DNA from: Rana temporaria
Lineage: Eukaryota; Chordata; Amphibia; Anura; Ranidae
Length of the DNA: 64,000 nt
NCBI RefSeq assembly: GCF_905171775.1
Contig: NC_053491.1
Location: 336,121,952-336,185,951 of the forward strand
Reading direction: 5' to 3'
The translations under genes and the position numbers were made by a program. Below are positions 30,994 through 39,672 of the stretch, one piece after another; position 1 is the stretch's first letter; each line of letters begins with the position of its first letter. The notes under the pieces are model-generated. The model searched no databases, was not told where the DNA came from, and saw only the letters and a program-made list of their open reading frames with translations.

Positions 30994-33115
30994 ATGGCCT
31001 CCGCCGTCAGCCCCAAGAGGAAGGCCCCAAGGCCAGGCTCAGGGCCAGAAAAAGGAGCTGCGGTGGCTCGACGCGATTGGCACTGCGCTGACAAGCCATT
31101 CACCTCTGCAGCTAGAGGTTCGGATCCCGGTCTCAGCTACATGTGAATTGAGTTTGGTGGTCTCAGTCCGGCTCCCGGTGGGTGTGCTATGCGAGGTAAG
31201 CTTGCGCTTAGTACGCCCACCCCCCTCCCACAAAAACACCACACTTACACGCACTCAAAATTTGGTTAACATGCACGCACTTTGACCACGCGGTCTCTAA
31301 AAACAGAGGCGAAGGACTAACGGGGCTGGTTGAGCGGGCTAGATCCTCTCACTCCCTTATAGGGAGTCCCTCTGCCCCGTTGGGCTTCAAAGTGGAGCAG
31401 GTAGGGCGGGCTGTGTGGGAGGACCCCCTCACACACCCACCATTGCCACCCGGGACATGGAGAAAGGTGGCAGATTGCCTCTGGGGGAGGCCTGCCTACT
31501 CCCAACTCCTGCAGTCCGGCTCCTCTCTCGAGTACACGCACAAAATACACTTTAAAAAAAAAACAATGGCCTCCGCCGTCAGCCCCAAGAGGAAGGCCCC
31601 AAGGCCAGGCTCAGGGACAGAAAAAGTCCTGAGGACAAAAATCTGCAAAGCAAAATCCCGAAGCCGAAGCACGAGTGGGGGGAAGGCTCCTGCAGTTTGC
31701 AGGAACCTGACAGGAGGAGTTCCAAGACAGATGGGTCATCTCCATAGTTTTTCTAGGTTACAAGCTAGAGTTTCGAGAAATTCCTCCGCCTCATTCTCTA
31801 AAATTGAGTTTGGTGGTCTCAGCCCGGCTCCCGGTGGGTGTGCTATGCGAGGTAAGCTTGCGCTTAGTACGCCCACCCCCCTCCCACAAAAACACCACAC
31901 TTACACGCACTCGAAATTTGGTTAACATGCACGCACTTTGACCACGCGGTCTCTAAAAACAGAGGCGAAGGACTAACGGGGCTGGTTGAGCGGGCTAGAT
32001 CCTCTCACTCCCTTATAGGGAGTCCCTCTGCCCCGTTGGGCTTCAAAGTGGAGCAGGTAGGGCGGGCTGTGTGGGAGGACCCCCTCACACACCCACCATT
32101 GCCACCCGGGGCATGGAGAAAGGTGGCAGATTGCCTCTGGGGGAGGCCTGCCTACTCCCAAATCCTGCAGTCCGGCTCCTCTCTCGAGTACACGCACAAA
32201 ATACACTTAAAAAAAAAAACAATGGCCTCCGCCGTCAGCCCCAAGAGGAAGGCCCCAAGGCCAGGCTCAGGGACAGAAAAAGTCCTGAGGACAAAAATCT
32301 GCAAAGCAAAATCCCGAAGCCGAAGCACGAGTGGGGGGAAGGCTCCTGCAGTTTGCAGGAACCTGACAGGAGGAGATCCAAGACAGATGGGTCATCTCCA
32401 TAGTTTTTCTAGGTTACAAGCTAGAGTTTCGAGAAATTCCTCCGCCTCATTCTCTAAAATTGAGTTTGGTGGCCTCAGCCCGGCTCCCGGTGGGTGTGCT
32501 ATGCGAGGTAAGCTTGCGCTTAGTACGCCCACCCCCCTCCCACAAAAACACCACACTTACTTACACGCACTCGAAATTTGGTTAACATGCACGCACTTTG
32601 ACCACGCGGTCTCTAAAAACAGAGGCGAAGGACTAACGGGGCTGGTTGAGCGGGCTAGATCCTCTCACTCCCTTATAGGGAGTTCGTCTGCCCCGTTGGG
32701 CTTCAAAGTGGAGCAGGTAGGGCGGGCTGTGTTGGAGGACCCCCTCACACACCCACCATTGCCACCCAGGGCATGGAGAAAGGTGGCAGATTGCCTCTGG
32801 GGGAGGCCTGCCTACTCCCAAATCCTGCAGTCCGGCTCCTCTCTCGAGTACACGCACAAAATACACTTAAAAAAAAAACAATGGCCTCCGCCGTCAGCCA
32901 CAAGAGGAAGGCCCCAAGGCCAGGCTCAGGGACAGAAAAAATCCTGAGGACAAAAATCTGCAAAGCAAAATCCCGAAGCCGAAGCACGAGTGGGGGGAAG
33001 GCTCCTGCAGTTTGCAGGAACCTGACAGGAGGAGATCCAAGACAGATGGGTCATTTCCATAGTTTTTCTAGGTTACAAGCTAGAGTTTCGAGAAATTCCT
33101 CCGCCTCATTCTCTA
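30994..33115 (+). repeat. Composite tandem array: DIRS segment plus SINE body, ~656-bp units
   Basis: The start word atggcctccgccgtcag occurs at 30994, 31566, 32222 and 32881, spacings 572, 656 and 659 bp. The full units comprise about 240 bp of DIRS coding sequence ending ctctaaaat, then about 415 bp of SINE body running from tgagtttggtgg to an A run. The last copy (32881) reads through into DIRS reverse transcriptase. Copies are near-identical (a handful of differences), so amplification is recent. Open frames across it arise from the repeat and are not genes. Confidence 0.9.
31053..31565 (+). mobile_element. tRNA-derived SINE, full-length founder of the array
   Basis: A tRNA-like head starts near 31054 with ggagctgcggtggctcg. 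An A-box-like tggctcgacgc lies at 31064-31074 and a perfect B-box GGTTCGGATCC at 31117-31127, giving a correct spacing of about 50 bp for RNA polymerase III. The body of about 380 bp ends in an A run at 31553-31563. Direct repeats of about 60 bp (30993-31052 and 31565-31624) flank it, longer than a usual target duplication and probably part of the tandem event. Confidence 0.8.
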
Positions 33116-34359
33116 AAATCAAGCGTTTCCAAGGATCCAGTAAAAAGAGCTTCATTGTTTCAAGCACTAGACCGGTTGCTGTCTCAAGGGGTGATCATAG
33201 AGACCCCCTCAAGAGAACAGGGAATGGGTTTTACTCAAATCTCTTCACGGTACCCAAACCAAATGGGGATGTCAGACCCATTTTGGATCTCAAGGGTCTG
33301 AACCAATTTCTGAACATCCGCTACTTTCACATGGAATCAATTCAGTCAGTAGTCTCCTCCCTTCGGGGAGGGCAGTTCTTAGCGTCAATACACATCAAGG
33401 ACGCACATCTCCATGTCCCAATTTTCCCTGCTCACCAGATACTCCTGCGATTCGCAGTAGAGCAGCGACATTTTCAGTTTGTAGCGTTGCCCTCGGGTTG
33501 GCCACGGCACCTCGAGTGTCTACAAAGGTCCTGGCTACATTGTTAGCAAGTATAAGAGCTCAGGGGATAGTGGTAAAAGCATACCTAGACGACCTGTTGC
33601 TGGTCAACTAGTCCATAAAGGGGCTAGTTCTGAGTGTAACCAGCACAGTCAGGTATCTGGAGCATCTAGGTTGGATTGTCAACCTAGAAAAATCTTCCTT
33701 ACGGCCAGTAAAAAGACTGGAGTACCTGGGACTGGTGGTATACACAGCCCACAAGAGGGTCTTCTTACCCCAGGCAAAAGTCTGCACAGTAAGAGATCTG
33801 GTGCACATGGTCAGGACAAGGGAGAAGCATCCCATTTGTCTCTGTATGAGACTGCTAGGAAGATGGTAGCTTCATTCGAAGCAGTTCCCTATGCTCAGTT
33901 CAATTCAAGACTGTTGCAAAACAATATCCTGGCTGCCTGGAGCAAAAGGAGCCAGGATTTGGATTGTCCAATGCACCTGACTCCAAGCATACGCCAAAGT
34001 CTCAATTGTTGTTTACTAACTGAAAATTTGCAGAAGGGGAAAACCTTCATGCCAATCACTTGGAAAATAGTGACAACCGATGCCAGCCTTGTAGGCTGGG
34101 GAGCAGTACTAGAAAAGAAGGCAGTTCAGGGAGAATGGTCAGAGTCCAAGAAGACCTTGCCCATCAACATTTTAGAAATTCGGGCAGTACAGCTGGCCCT
34201 GAGGGCATGGTCGGGCATATTGCGGGGATACCCTGTCAGGATTCAATCCGACAATGCCATGGCAGTGACCTATATCAATCACCAGGGCAGCACCAAGAGT
34301 TGGGCGGGCCAGAAAGAGGTAGATCATATTCTGGTGTGGGCAGAGGAGCATGTTCCTTG
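33115..34359 (+). pseudogene. DIRS reverse transcriptase and RNase H, frameshifted
   Basis: RT begins with NGFYSNLFTVPKPNGDVRPI and LDLKGLNQFLNIRYFHMESI. The first palm motif reads SIHIKDAHLHVPIFPAHQ (family DIKDAYL). FVALPSGWPRHLE follows and the frame breaks near 33540. Another frame gives KAYLDDLLLVN, the catalytic YxDD-type box, near 33585, then LEYLGLVVYTAHKRVFLP near 33720. RNase H at 34060-34350 has TTDASLVGWGAVLE, LEIRAVQLALRAW and IQSDNAMAVTYINHQ, supplying the Asp, Glu and Asp of the active site. Two frameshifts and stops near 33611 and 34360 make it inactive as it stands. Confidence 0.85.
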
Positions 34360-34369
34360 ACTATCTGCG

Positions 34370-35425
34370 GTGTTCATCCCAGGGGTAGAAAATTGGCAGG
34401 CAGACTTCTTAGGCCGCCAGCCATTGCTCCCAGGGGCGTGGTCCCTACATCCAGATGACTTTCTGGCCATTTGCCGGAGATGGGGTACCCTGGACGTGGA
34501 TATTATTGTATCCAGATTCAACACGAAACTAGACAAGTTTGTGTCCCGAACAAGGGACCCACTCACTTGCGGGACAGATGCATTGAGTAACTCCTTGGGA
34601 TCAGTTTTCTCTGATTTATGCGTTCCCTCCAGTTCAGTTGCTCACGTGTCTGCTTTGCAGGATCAAAGGGGAATGCAAACAGGTGATTCTATTGGCCCCG
34701 GCGTGGCCCAGGAGGTCCTGGTATGCGGAAATGGTGAGGATGGCAGTGACGGATCCTTGGGTTCTATCAGCCCACCAGGATCTGCTGTCACAAGTGCCGG
34801 TGTTCCACCCTGCCTTACAAATGCTGAATTTGACGGTTTGGCTGTTGAGACCCTTGTTCTAAAAGACCAGGGGCTTTCAGACTCAGTGGTATCTACCCTA
34901 ATTAATGCTAGGAATCCAGCTTCTAGGGCTATCCACTATAGGGTCTGGAAGACCTATGTTTCTTGGTGTGAAAGCAAGAGATTAGATCCTCGCAAGTATA
35001 GCATTAGCAGGATTCTAGACTTTCTACAGTTGGGAGTAGAAATTAAGCTAGCCTTGAGTGCTATTAAAGGTCAAGTCTTGGCCTTGTCAGTTTTTTTCCA
35101 GAAACCTCTTGCTTCTCACACCCTAGTACAGGCTTTTATGTAAGGTGTAACACACATAAATCCTCCGGTCAAGTCGCCAATCTGTCCATGGGACTTGAAT
35201 CTGGTCTTGTCAGTCCTTCAGGGGCCTCCCTTTGAGACGATGTGTGAGGCCCCATTACCCATGGTCACAAGGAAGCTGGTATTTTTGGTTGCGGTAACTT
35301 CCGCAAGAAGAATCTAGGATTTGGCAGCACTATCTTGCAGATAACCATTTCTGGTGGTTCATAAAGACAAGGTGGTGTTACGTCCCCGGCCATCTTTTCT
35401 GCCTAAAACAGTGTCCAGTTTTCAC
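34370..35425 (+). pseudogene. DIRS RNase H tail and tyrosine recombinase N-terminal part
   Basis: VENWQADFLGRQPLLPGAW completes the RNase H/connector. The frame then shifts. From about 34850 it encodes a helical recombinase N-domain: VVSTLINARNPASRAIHYRV, WKTYVSWCESKRLDPRKY, then LDFLQLGVEIKLALSAIKGQ. It continues in broken frames with LVFLVAVTSARRI near 35280 until the 35426 insert. This is the core-binding part of a DIRS integrase. Confidence 0.75.
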
Positions 35426-35856
35426 TTAAAGTGGAGGTTCACCCAAAAACTAAATTTTTAACATTAGATTGAGGCTCATTTTGGGAAGCAGAATCGGGTG
35501 TTTTTTTTTAAATCAAAGCAGTGCTTACCGATTTAGAGATAGATCTTCTCTGCCGCTTCCGGGTATGGGCTGCGGGACTGGGTGTTCCTATTTGATTGAC
35601 AGGCTTCCGACAGTCTCATACAGCCCGTCACGATTTTCCGAAAGTAGCCGAACATCGATGCGCAGGCGCCATATAGAGCCGCACCGACGTTCGGCTTCTT
35701 TCGGCTACTCGTTACGCGATGTATGCGACCGTCGGAATCCTGTCGGAAGCCTGTCAATCAAATAGCAATGCCCAGTCCCGAAGACCATACTCGGAAGCGG
35801 CGGAGAAGATCTATCTCTAAAACGGTAAGTACTGCTTCGATTTAAGAAAAAACACC

Positions 35857-36389
35857 TGTAACGGACACATGCATGCTGCCGAGACAGTTATAATCTTCGT
35901 GCAGGGGGACTACAAGGAACTGCATGGCCTGTCACAATTGGATGTACCACAGTGTATTCTGAGCTCAAAGGGTTAATTGGACAAGTTTCTTTTCATTGTT
36001 GAATGCTAATGTTCCCTTCGCATAGATAATGAACTCTCTTTTGTGTGCAGGTAAACAGCCCCCCTGTGAGGTGTATGCTGATGGGGATTATGTGTGAGTG
36101 ATAATTGTTTTAAACGTTAATTGAATTCTATGTGCCTGGCCAGGAAATGTTAAGTGGGGTGAGGTGCCGAAGCGGCTAGAAACTGGCCAAGTGATTAATT
36201 CAAGGAGATGTCATTGTTCTTGTAACAGTTGTAACCAGATACAAGCAGGTGAAATATGCCAAATAAAGTCAGTCTGCTTGACCCTTCAAACGTAGCACGT
36301 CTCGTTTCTTGGAAGGGCATATCGCAGCTTGCCAGGGAAAAGGACGTCTCCAACGGCTGAGACCCTCACACCAGTGGGTAGCCGTTACA
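35857..36389 (+). repeat. 5' LTR of the TLE5-bearing element
   Basis: 533 bp, TG...CA. An AATAAA signal at 36262-36267 lies about 130 bp before the LTR end, defining the likely R/U5 side. Confidence 0.95.
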
Positions 36390-36409
36390 TTGGTTGGCAG
36401 TGGTGGGAT
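36390..36409 (+). promoter_or_regulatory. Primer-binding site, tRNA-Leu-like
   Basis: The sequence ttggttggcagtggtgggat begins right at the LTR end. It complements the 3' end of leucine tRNA (TGGTGGCAGCGGTGGGAT) apart from one extra T and one mismatch. The HEXIM-bearing element uses almost the same site. Confidence 0.65.
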
Positions 36410-36438
36410 GGTCCTTTTATCCAAAGAGCAAGTGCTGA

Positions 36439-38343
36439 ATGGAGTCGCAGTACGCCAGGCTGAAAAGATCCACACTAAAAGATCTATTGGAGAGTCGTGG
36501 TAGGAGCACCAGCAACAGACCACGGAGGGAGCTGATAGCTGACCTGCTGGAGCTGGACGAAATGGATGGATCCATGGAAGGAACGGAGCCCCTTGCACCT
36601 GTAAGCAAAGAAGATGTAATTACTGGGATTGTACAGCGGAGATTATCCTTGTATCCAGAAACGTCCGTGGAACTAATCAACCAGCTGTTCCGGGAAGCAA
36701 GGGAAGAGATACAAACGAAGAGGGGACAAGAACTGGAACTGGTAAGAGCGAGACAGCCCATTACACCTGCAGTTCCTACCCCCCCACCTGCTGCTACAGG
36801 AAAGAAAATACCGTTCACTGCATTTAAAGCTTTTGTAGAAAGTGAGGAGGAAATCGATGGATATTTGGCGGACTTTGAGAGGCAGTGCTCACTACACCAG
36901 GTACCACCAGACCAATGGGTCACTATTTTGTCGGGGAAATTGTCGGGCAAAGCCAATGAAGCCTTTCGGGCTCTCGCTCCAGAGGATATTTTACAATACC
37001 AGCAAGTTAAAAAGGCGCTGCTAACCCGATACGCCGTAACGCCAGAAGCCTACCGCCGGCGCTTTCGGGAGTCCAAGAAGATGGCTGTGGACTCCCACAT
37101 GGAATGGGCCAACCAGTTACAAAGGGTGGCATCCCTTTGGGTCCAAGGGTGCAAGGCCAACACCGGGGAGGAAGTATTGCAGCTGTTCCTAATGGAACAT
37201 TTCTTTCAAGACCTGGCCGCAGACATACAAGACTGGGTACGAGATCGCCGGCCCGCTAACTTAAACGAGGCGGCTCGGCTAGCAGATGAGTACGCGGAGA
37301 CGAGGAAAGTAAGCCAGGGTACTACACGGCTGGCTCAGAAGGTAGAACCGCGTACTCCAACCATCACCCCATGCCCAGAGTTTCGGGCTCCAGTCCCACC
37401 ACGTCCTCAGGGGCCTAGCAACTACCCCCGGGATTCGCCTAGGGTGACGTGCCATCACTGCAGCGACACGGGACATATTGCTCGTTATTGCCCTTTGAGA
37501 GCTACAAATAACAATTGGAGACGCACAGAACCTAACACAGAGGTCACTCCATCACGTCCCTCTGCGGCCCACTGCCTGGAGACCGAGGGGGGCCCTGAGG
37601 AATGTCTGGGAATTTGGTATGAGGCAGACCCAATACAAGCTGCCTCTCCGGATAACCGTCAGCATCACCGTCAGGAGGTACGAGTGAATGGACAAGTAGC
37701 ACAAGGCTTAAGAGATTCCGGGACTACTATCACTCTGATTCAAAAACATCTGGTAAAGCCAGAGAACGTGTCCACTCGCACAGTTGCCGTCCGGGTCGCA
37801 GGGGGTGCTGTATTTCGCGTACCCACCACCCGGGTGCACTTAGACTGGGGAGCCGGGTCAGGAAAGACCACAGTTGGTATCATGGACAACCTACCTGCCG
37901 AGGTGGTGCTGGGCAACGACATTGGCCCTCTGACTTCGGCTTATTTACCTACACCTGCTGCTGCTTGTCCCGGGACCACCCGCGTTGCTGGAATCAACCC
38001 ACTTGCTGCTGAGAACCGGGTAAGACTCCCTTCCCCGACATGTACTGTAGATCCGGCACAATATCACAGTCTAAAATGGGAATGTGACAAGTTGGCCAGT
38101 GAGAAATCAGAGATGCAACGACACTATGTCATGTATTATGAGATGTCCCGTGGCTTGAACATTGAAATGCACAAACAGGTGGAAATTGTCAAAAGATTAA
38201 ATGGGATTTGCATCCAGGTGGTGCCGTATCTGTCCCAAGAGCATCAGCAACAGGTTTTGGGAGCCATTGAGAGAGCAAAGCAAGTGACTGTTCCAGAATT
38301 GAATTCTATTATTCACCGTCACCATCAGCTACCGACCTGGTAA
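36439..38343 (+). CDS. Gag-protease fused in frame to a TLE5/Groucho Q domain (634 aa)
   Basis: The ATG at 36439 is the first after the primer site; the frame is open to TAA at 38341. Residues ~8-40 resemble a SAP domain (LKDLLESRGRSTSNRPRREL). Residues ~122-290 are the SCAN-like Gmr1 capsid (IPFTAFKAFVESEEEIDGYL, LSGKLSGKANEAFRALAP). A CCHC zinc knuckle, CHHCSDTGHIARYC, is at 338-351. An aspartic-protease core has RDSGTTITLI (Asp426) and VVLGNDIGPL (~488). From residue ~540 to ~632 the protein changes to a Groucho-family Q domain: AQYHSLKWECDKLASEK, MQRHYVMYYEMSRGLNIEM, EIVKRLNGICIQV and LSQEHQQQVLGAIERAKQV. Wording such as EIVKRLNGIC and VLGAIERAKQ fits TLE5/AES better than TLE1-4. That domain tetramerises and binds LEF/TCF. 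It replaces integrase-RT. No frameshift is seen. Confidence 0.93.
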   Translation: MESQYARLKRSTLKDLLESRGRSTSNRPRRELIADLLELDEMDGSMEGTEPLAPVSKEDVITGIVQRRLSLYPETSVELINQLFREAREEIQTKRGQELELVRARQPITPAVPTPPPAATGKKIPFTAFKAFVESEEEIDGYLADFERQCSLHQVPPDQWVTILSGKLSGKANEAFRALAPEDILQYQQVKKALLTRYAVTPEAYRRRFRESKKMAVDSHMEWANQLQRVASLWVQGCKANTGEEVLQLFLMEHFFQDLAADIQDWVRDRRPANLNEAARLADEYAETRKVSQGTTRLAQKVEPRTPTITPCPEFRAPVPPRPQGPSNYPRDSPRVTCHHCSDTGHIARYCPLRATNNNWRRTEPNTEVTPSRPSAAHCLETEGGPEECLGIWYEADPIQAASPDNRQHHRQEVRVNGQVAQGLRDSGTTITLIQKHLVKPENVSTRTVAVRVAGGAVFRVPTTRVHLDWGAGSGKTTVGIMDNLPAEVVLGNDIGPLTSAYLPTPAAACPGTTRVAGINPLAAENRVRLPSPTCTVDPAQYHSLKWECDKLASEKSEMQRHYVMYYEMSRGLNIEMHKQVEIVKRLNGICIQVVPYLSQEHQQQVLGAIERAKQVTVPELNSIIHRHHQLPTW

Positions 38344-38472
38344 GCCAATGGGAAGGCCGACGGACTGTCCAGGCAAACGGAACTTTTACCCTAACAGCAG
38401 ACCGGACATCCCCAAGTTGATCCGAAAAAGATCAATCCGGGTCTGCCGGAGTGTTACACAAAGGGGGAGTAG
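38344..38472 (+). other. RNase H remnant and polypurine tract before the 3' LTR
   Basis: In the same frame as the upstream ORF but after its stop, the sequence encodes ANGKADGLSRQTELLP, the usual end of gypsy RNase H/connector. At 38458-38472 the sequence acaaagggggagtag forms the polypurine tract. Confidence 0.8.
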
Positions 38473-39034
38473 TGTAACGGACACATGCATGCTGCCGAGA
38501 CAGTTATAATCTTTGTGCAGGGGGACTACAAGGAACTGCATGGCCTGTCACAATTGGATGTACCACAGTGTATTCTGAGCTCAAAGGGTTAATTGGACAA
38601 GTTTCTTTTCATTGTTGAATGCTAATGTTCCCTTCGCATAGATAATGAACTCTCTTTTGTGTGCAGGTAAACAGCCCCCCTGTGAGGTGTATGCTGATGG
38701 GGATTATGTGTGAGTGATAATTGTTTTAAAGGTTAATTGAATTCTATGTGCCTGGCCAGGAAATGTTAAGTGGGGTGAGGTGCAGAAGCGGCTAGAAACT
38801 GGCCAAGTGATTAATTCAAGGAGATGTCATTGTTCTTGTAACAGTTGTAACCAGATACAAGCAGGTGAAATATGCCAAATAAAGTCAGTCTGCTTGACCC
38901 TTCAAACGTAGCACGTCTCGTTTCTTGGAAGGGCGTTCGATGGGATATACCGGCGGTACCTGCATATCGCAGCTTGCCAGGGAAAAGGACGTCTCCAACG
39001 GCTGAGACCCTCACACCAGTGGGTAGCCGTTACA
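38473..39034 (+). repeat. 3' LTR of the TLE5-bearing element
   Basis: 562 bp. It equals the 5' LTR except for three base changes and an additional 29 bp after gaagggc near 38934 (gttcgatgggatatacc...). Confidence 0.95.
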
Positions 39035-39110
39035 ACACCCGATTCTGCTTCCCAAAATGAGCCTCAATCTAATGTTAAAAATTGTTTTTCGGGTGAACTC
39101 CCGCTTTAAA

Positions 39111-39508
39111 CCAGGATATTTTGCTGCCTTAATTTTTTCCGGAGCCGAATTCGGCAGTAGAAGAGTCATTTGATTGTCTTGATGTAGTGAGAGCAGTTAG
39201 TTTCTACCTGGAAGCAACTGCTCAGATTCAGAAAACGGATGCGTTGTTCGACCATCTCTCGATGTGTTCGTCAGATTATTACTCAAGCCGATGGTTTACA
39301 AGGTAAAGTTCCACCTTTCTGTCTTAGAGCGCTCTCCACCAGAGCAGTTAGCACTTCTTGGGCAGTGCGTCACCAGGCCTCTATGGCTCAAGTGTGCAAG
39401 GCAGCAACTTGGTCATCTGTGCATGCATTCACAAAATTTTACCAAGTGGATGTGGGTCAACAGGAGGATGCTGCCTTTGGGCGTAGTAATTTGCAAGCGG
39501 CGGGATAG
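39111..39508 (+). pseudogene. DIRS tyrosine recombinase C-terminal part
   Basis: Downstream of the nested elements the DIRS frame resumes. Near 39330-39475 it encodes LSTRAVSTSWAVRHQASMAQ, then CKAATWSSVHAFTKFYQVDV. This is the typical end of frog DIRS recombinases, with the catalytic-box Arg and the last helix before the C-terminal Tyr. The frame switches once around 39260. Confidence 0.75.
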
Positions 39509-39672
39509 GTCCTCATGTCTGTCAGAGGTCTTATTATTATTGGTGTTACCCTCCCATCAGATGGCATTGCTTTGGGACATCCCATGTAGTAATGAATGGC
39601 TCTGTGTCCCGTGATGTACTTAAAAAAAAATAGGATTTTTATAACAGCTTACCTGTAAAATCCTTTTCATGA

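Larger units (their letters stand above)
35857..39034 (+). mobile_element. Gmr1-like LTR retrotransposon carrying a TLE5 (AES) Q domain, pol deleted
   Basis: Complete insertion: LTRs of 533 bp (35857-36389) and 562 bp (38473-39034), TGTAACGG...CCGTTACA ends, and a perfect 5-bp duplication ACACC (35852-35856; 39035-39039). Apart from one 29-bp length difference I count three substitutions between LTRs, so insertion is recent. The internal 2083 bp hold a primer site, one 634-codon ORF (SAP-like, SCAN-like Gag, zinc knuckle, protease, TLE5-like Q domain), an in-frame remnant NGKADGLSRQ typical of an RNase H end just past the stop, and a polypurine tract. Integrase and reverse transcriptase are absent. 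An RNase H remnant directly before the 3' end fits Gmr1 gene order (integrase before RT). Confidence 0.93.
35426..39110. mobile_element. Inverted-repeat element with ~80-bp TIRs, itself split by an LTR element
   Basis: The left end (ttaaagtggaggttcaccc onwards to gaagcagaatcgggtgtt) is the reverse complement of the right end (acacccgattctgcttccca to gtgaactcccgctttaaa) over about 80 bp with few mismatches. Between the left TIR and the LTR element are about 350 bp of non-coding sequence with a further palindromic layout (ttcggcta...tagccgaa). Removing the LTR element (35857-39034) leaves an element of about 500 bp. It interrupts the DIRS recombinase. Confidence 0.85.
27310..39672 (+). mobile_element. 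DIRS-like retrotransposon, 12.4 kb with nested insertions
   Basis: Inverted terminal repeats define it. The left end, gtacatcatggaacacagag then ccattaattactacatggg, is mirrored by cccatgtagtaatgaatgg and ctctgtgtcccgtgatgtac near 39580-39620. Internally, in order, it has Gag-like ORF (29089-30990, interrupted), reverse transcriptase and RNase H (33115-34359), and tyrosine recombinase (about 34850-39508, interrupted). DIRS elements integrate with a tyrosine recombinase, so no target duplication is expected. Inserts at 28215-28926, 29949-30638, 31053-33115 and 35426-39110 account for more than half its length. Confidence 0.85.

Noticed and set aside
31061..31130. A true tRNA gene
   Set aside because: The A- and B-box pair belongs to a SINE head. 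A proper cloverleaf and anticodon arm could not be drawn, and a long non-tRNA body with an A tail follows.
31380..32947. A 303-codon and related frames over the tandem array
   Set aside because: The frame crosses SINE body sequence repeatedly and has no family resemblance. It is explained by repetition of a unit.
36417..36956. A 179-codon frame antisense to the Gag-TLE5 ORF
   Set aside because: It is a shadow of the real frame, with no motif and biased toward Ser/Leu as expected for a complementary strand.
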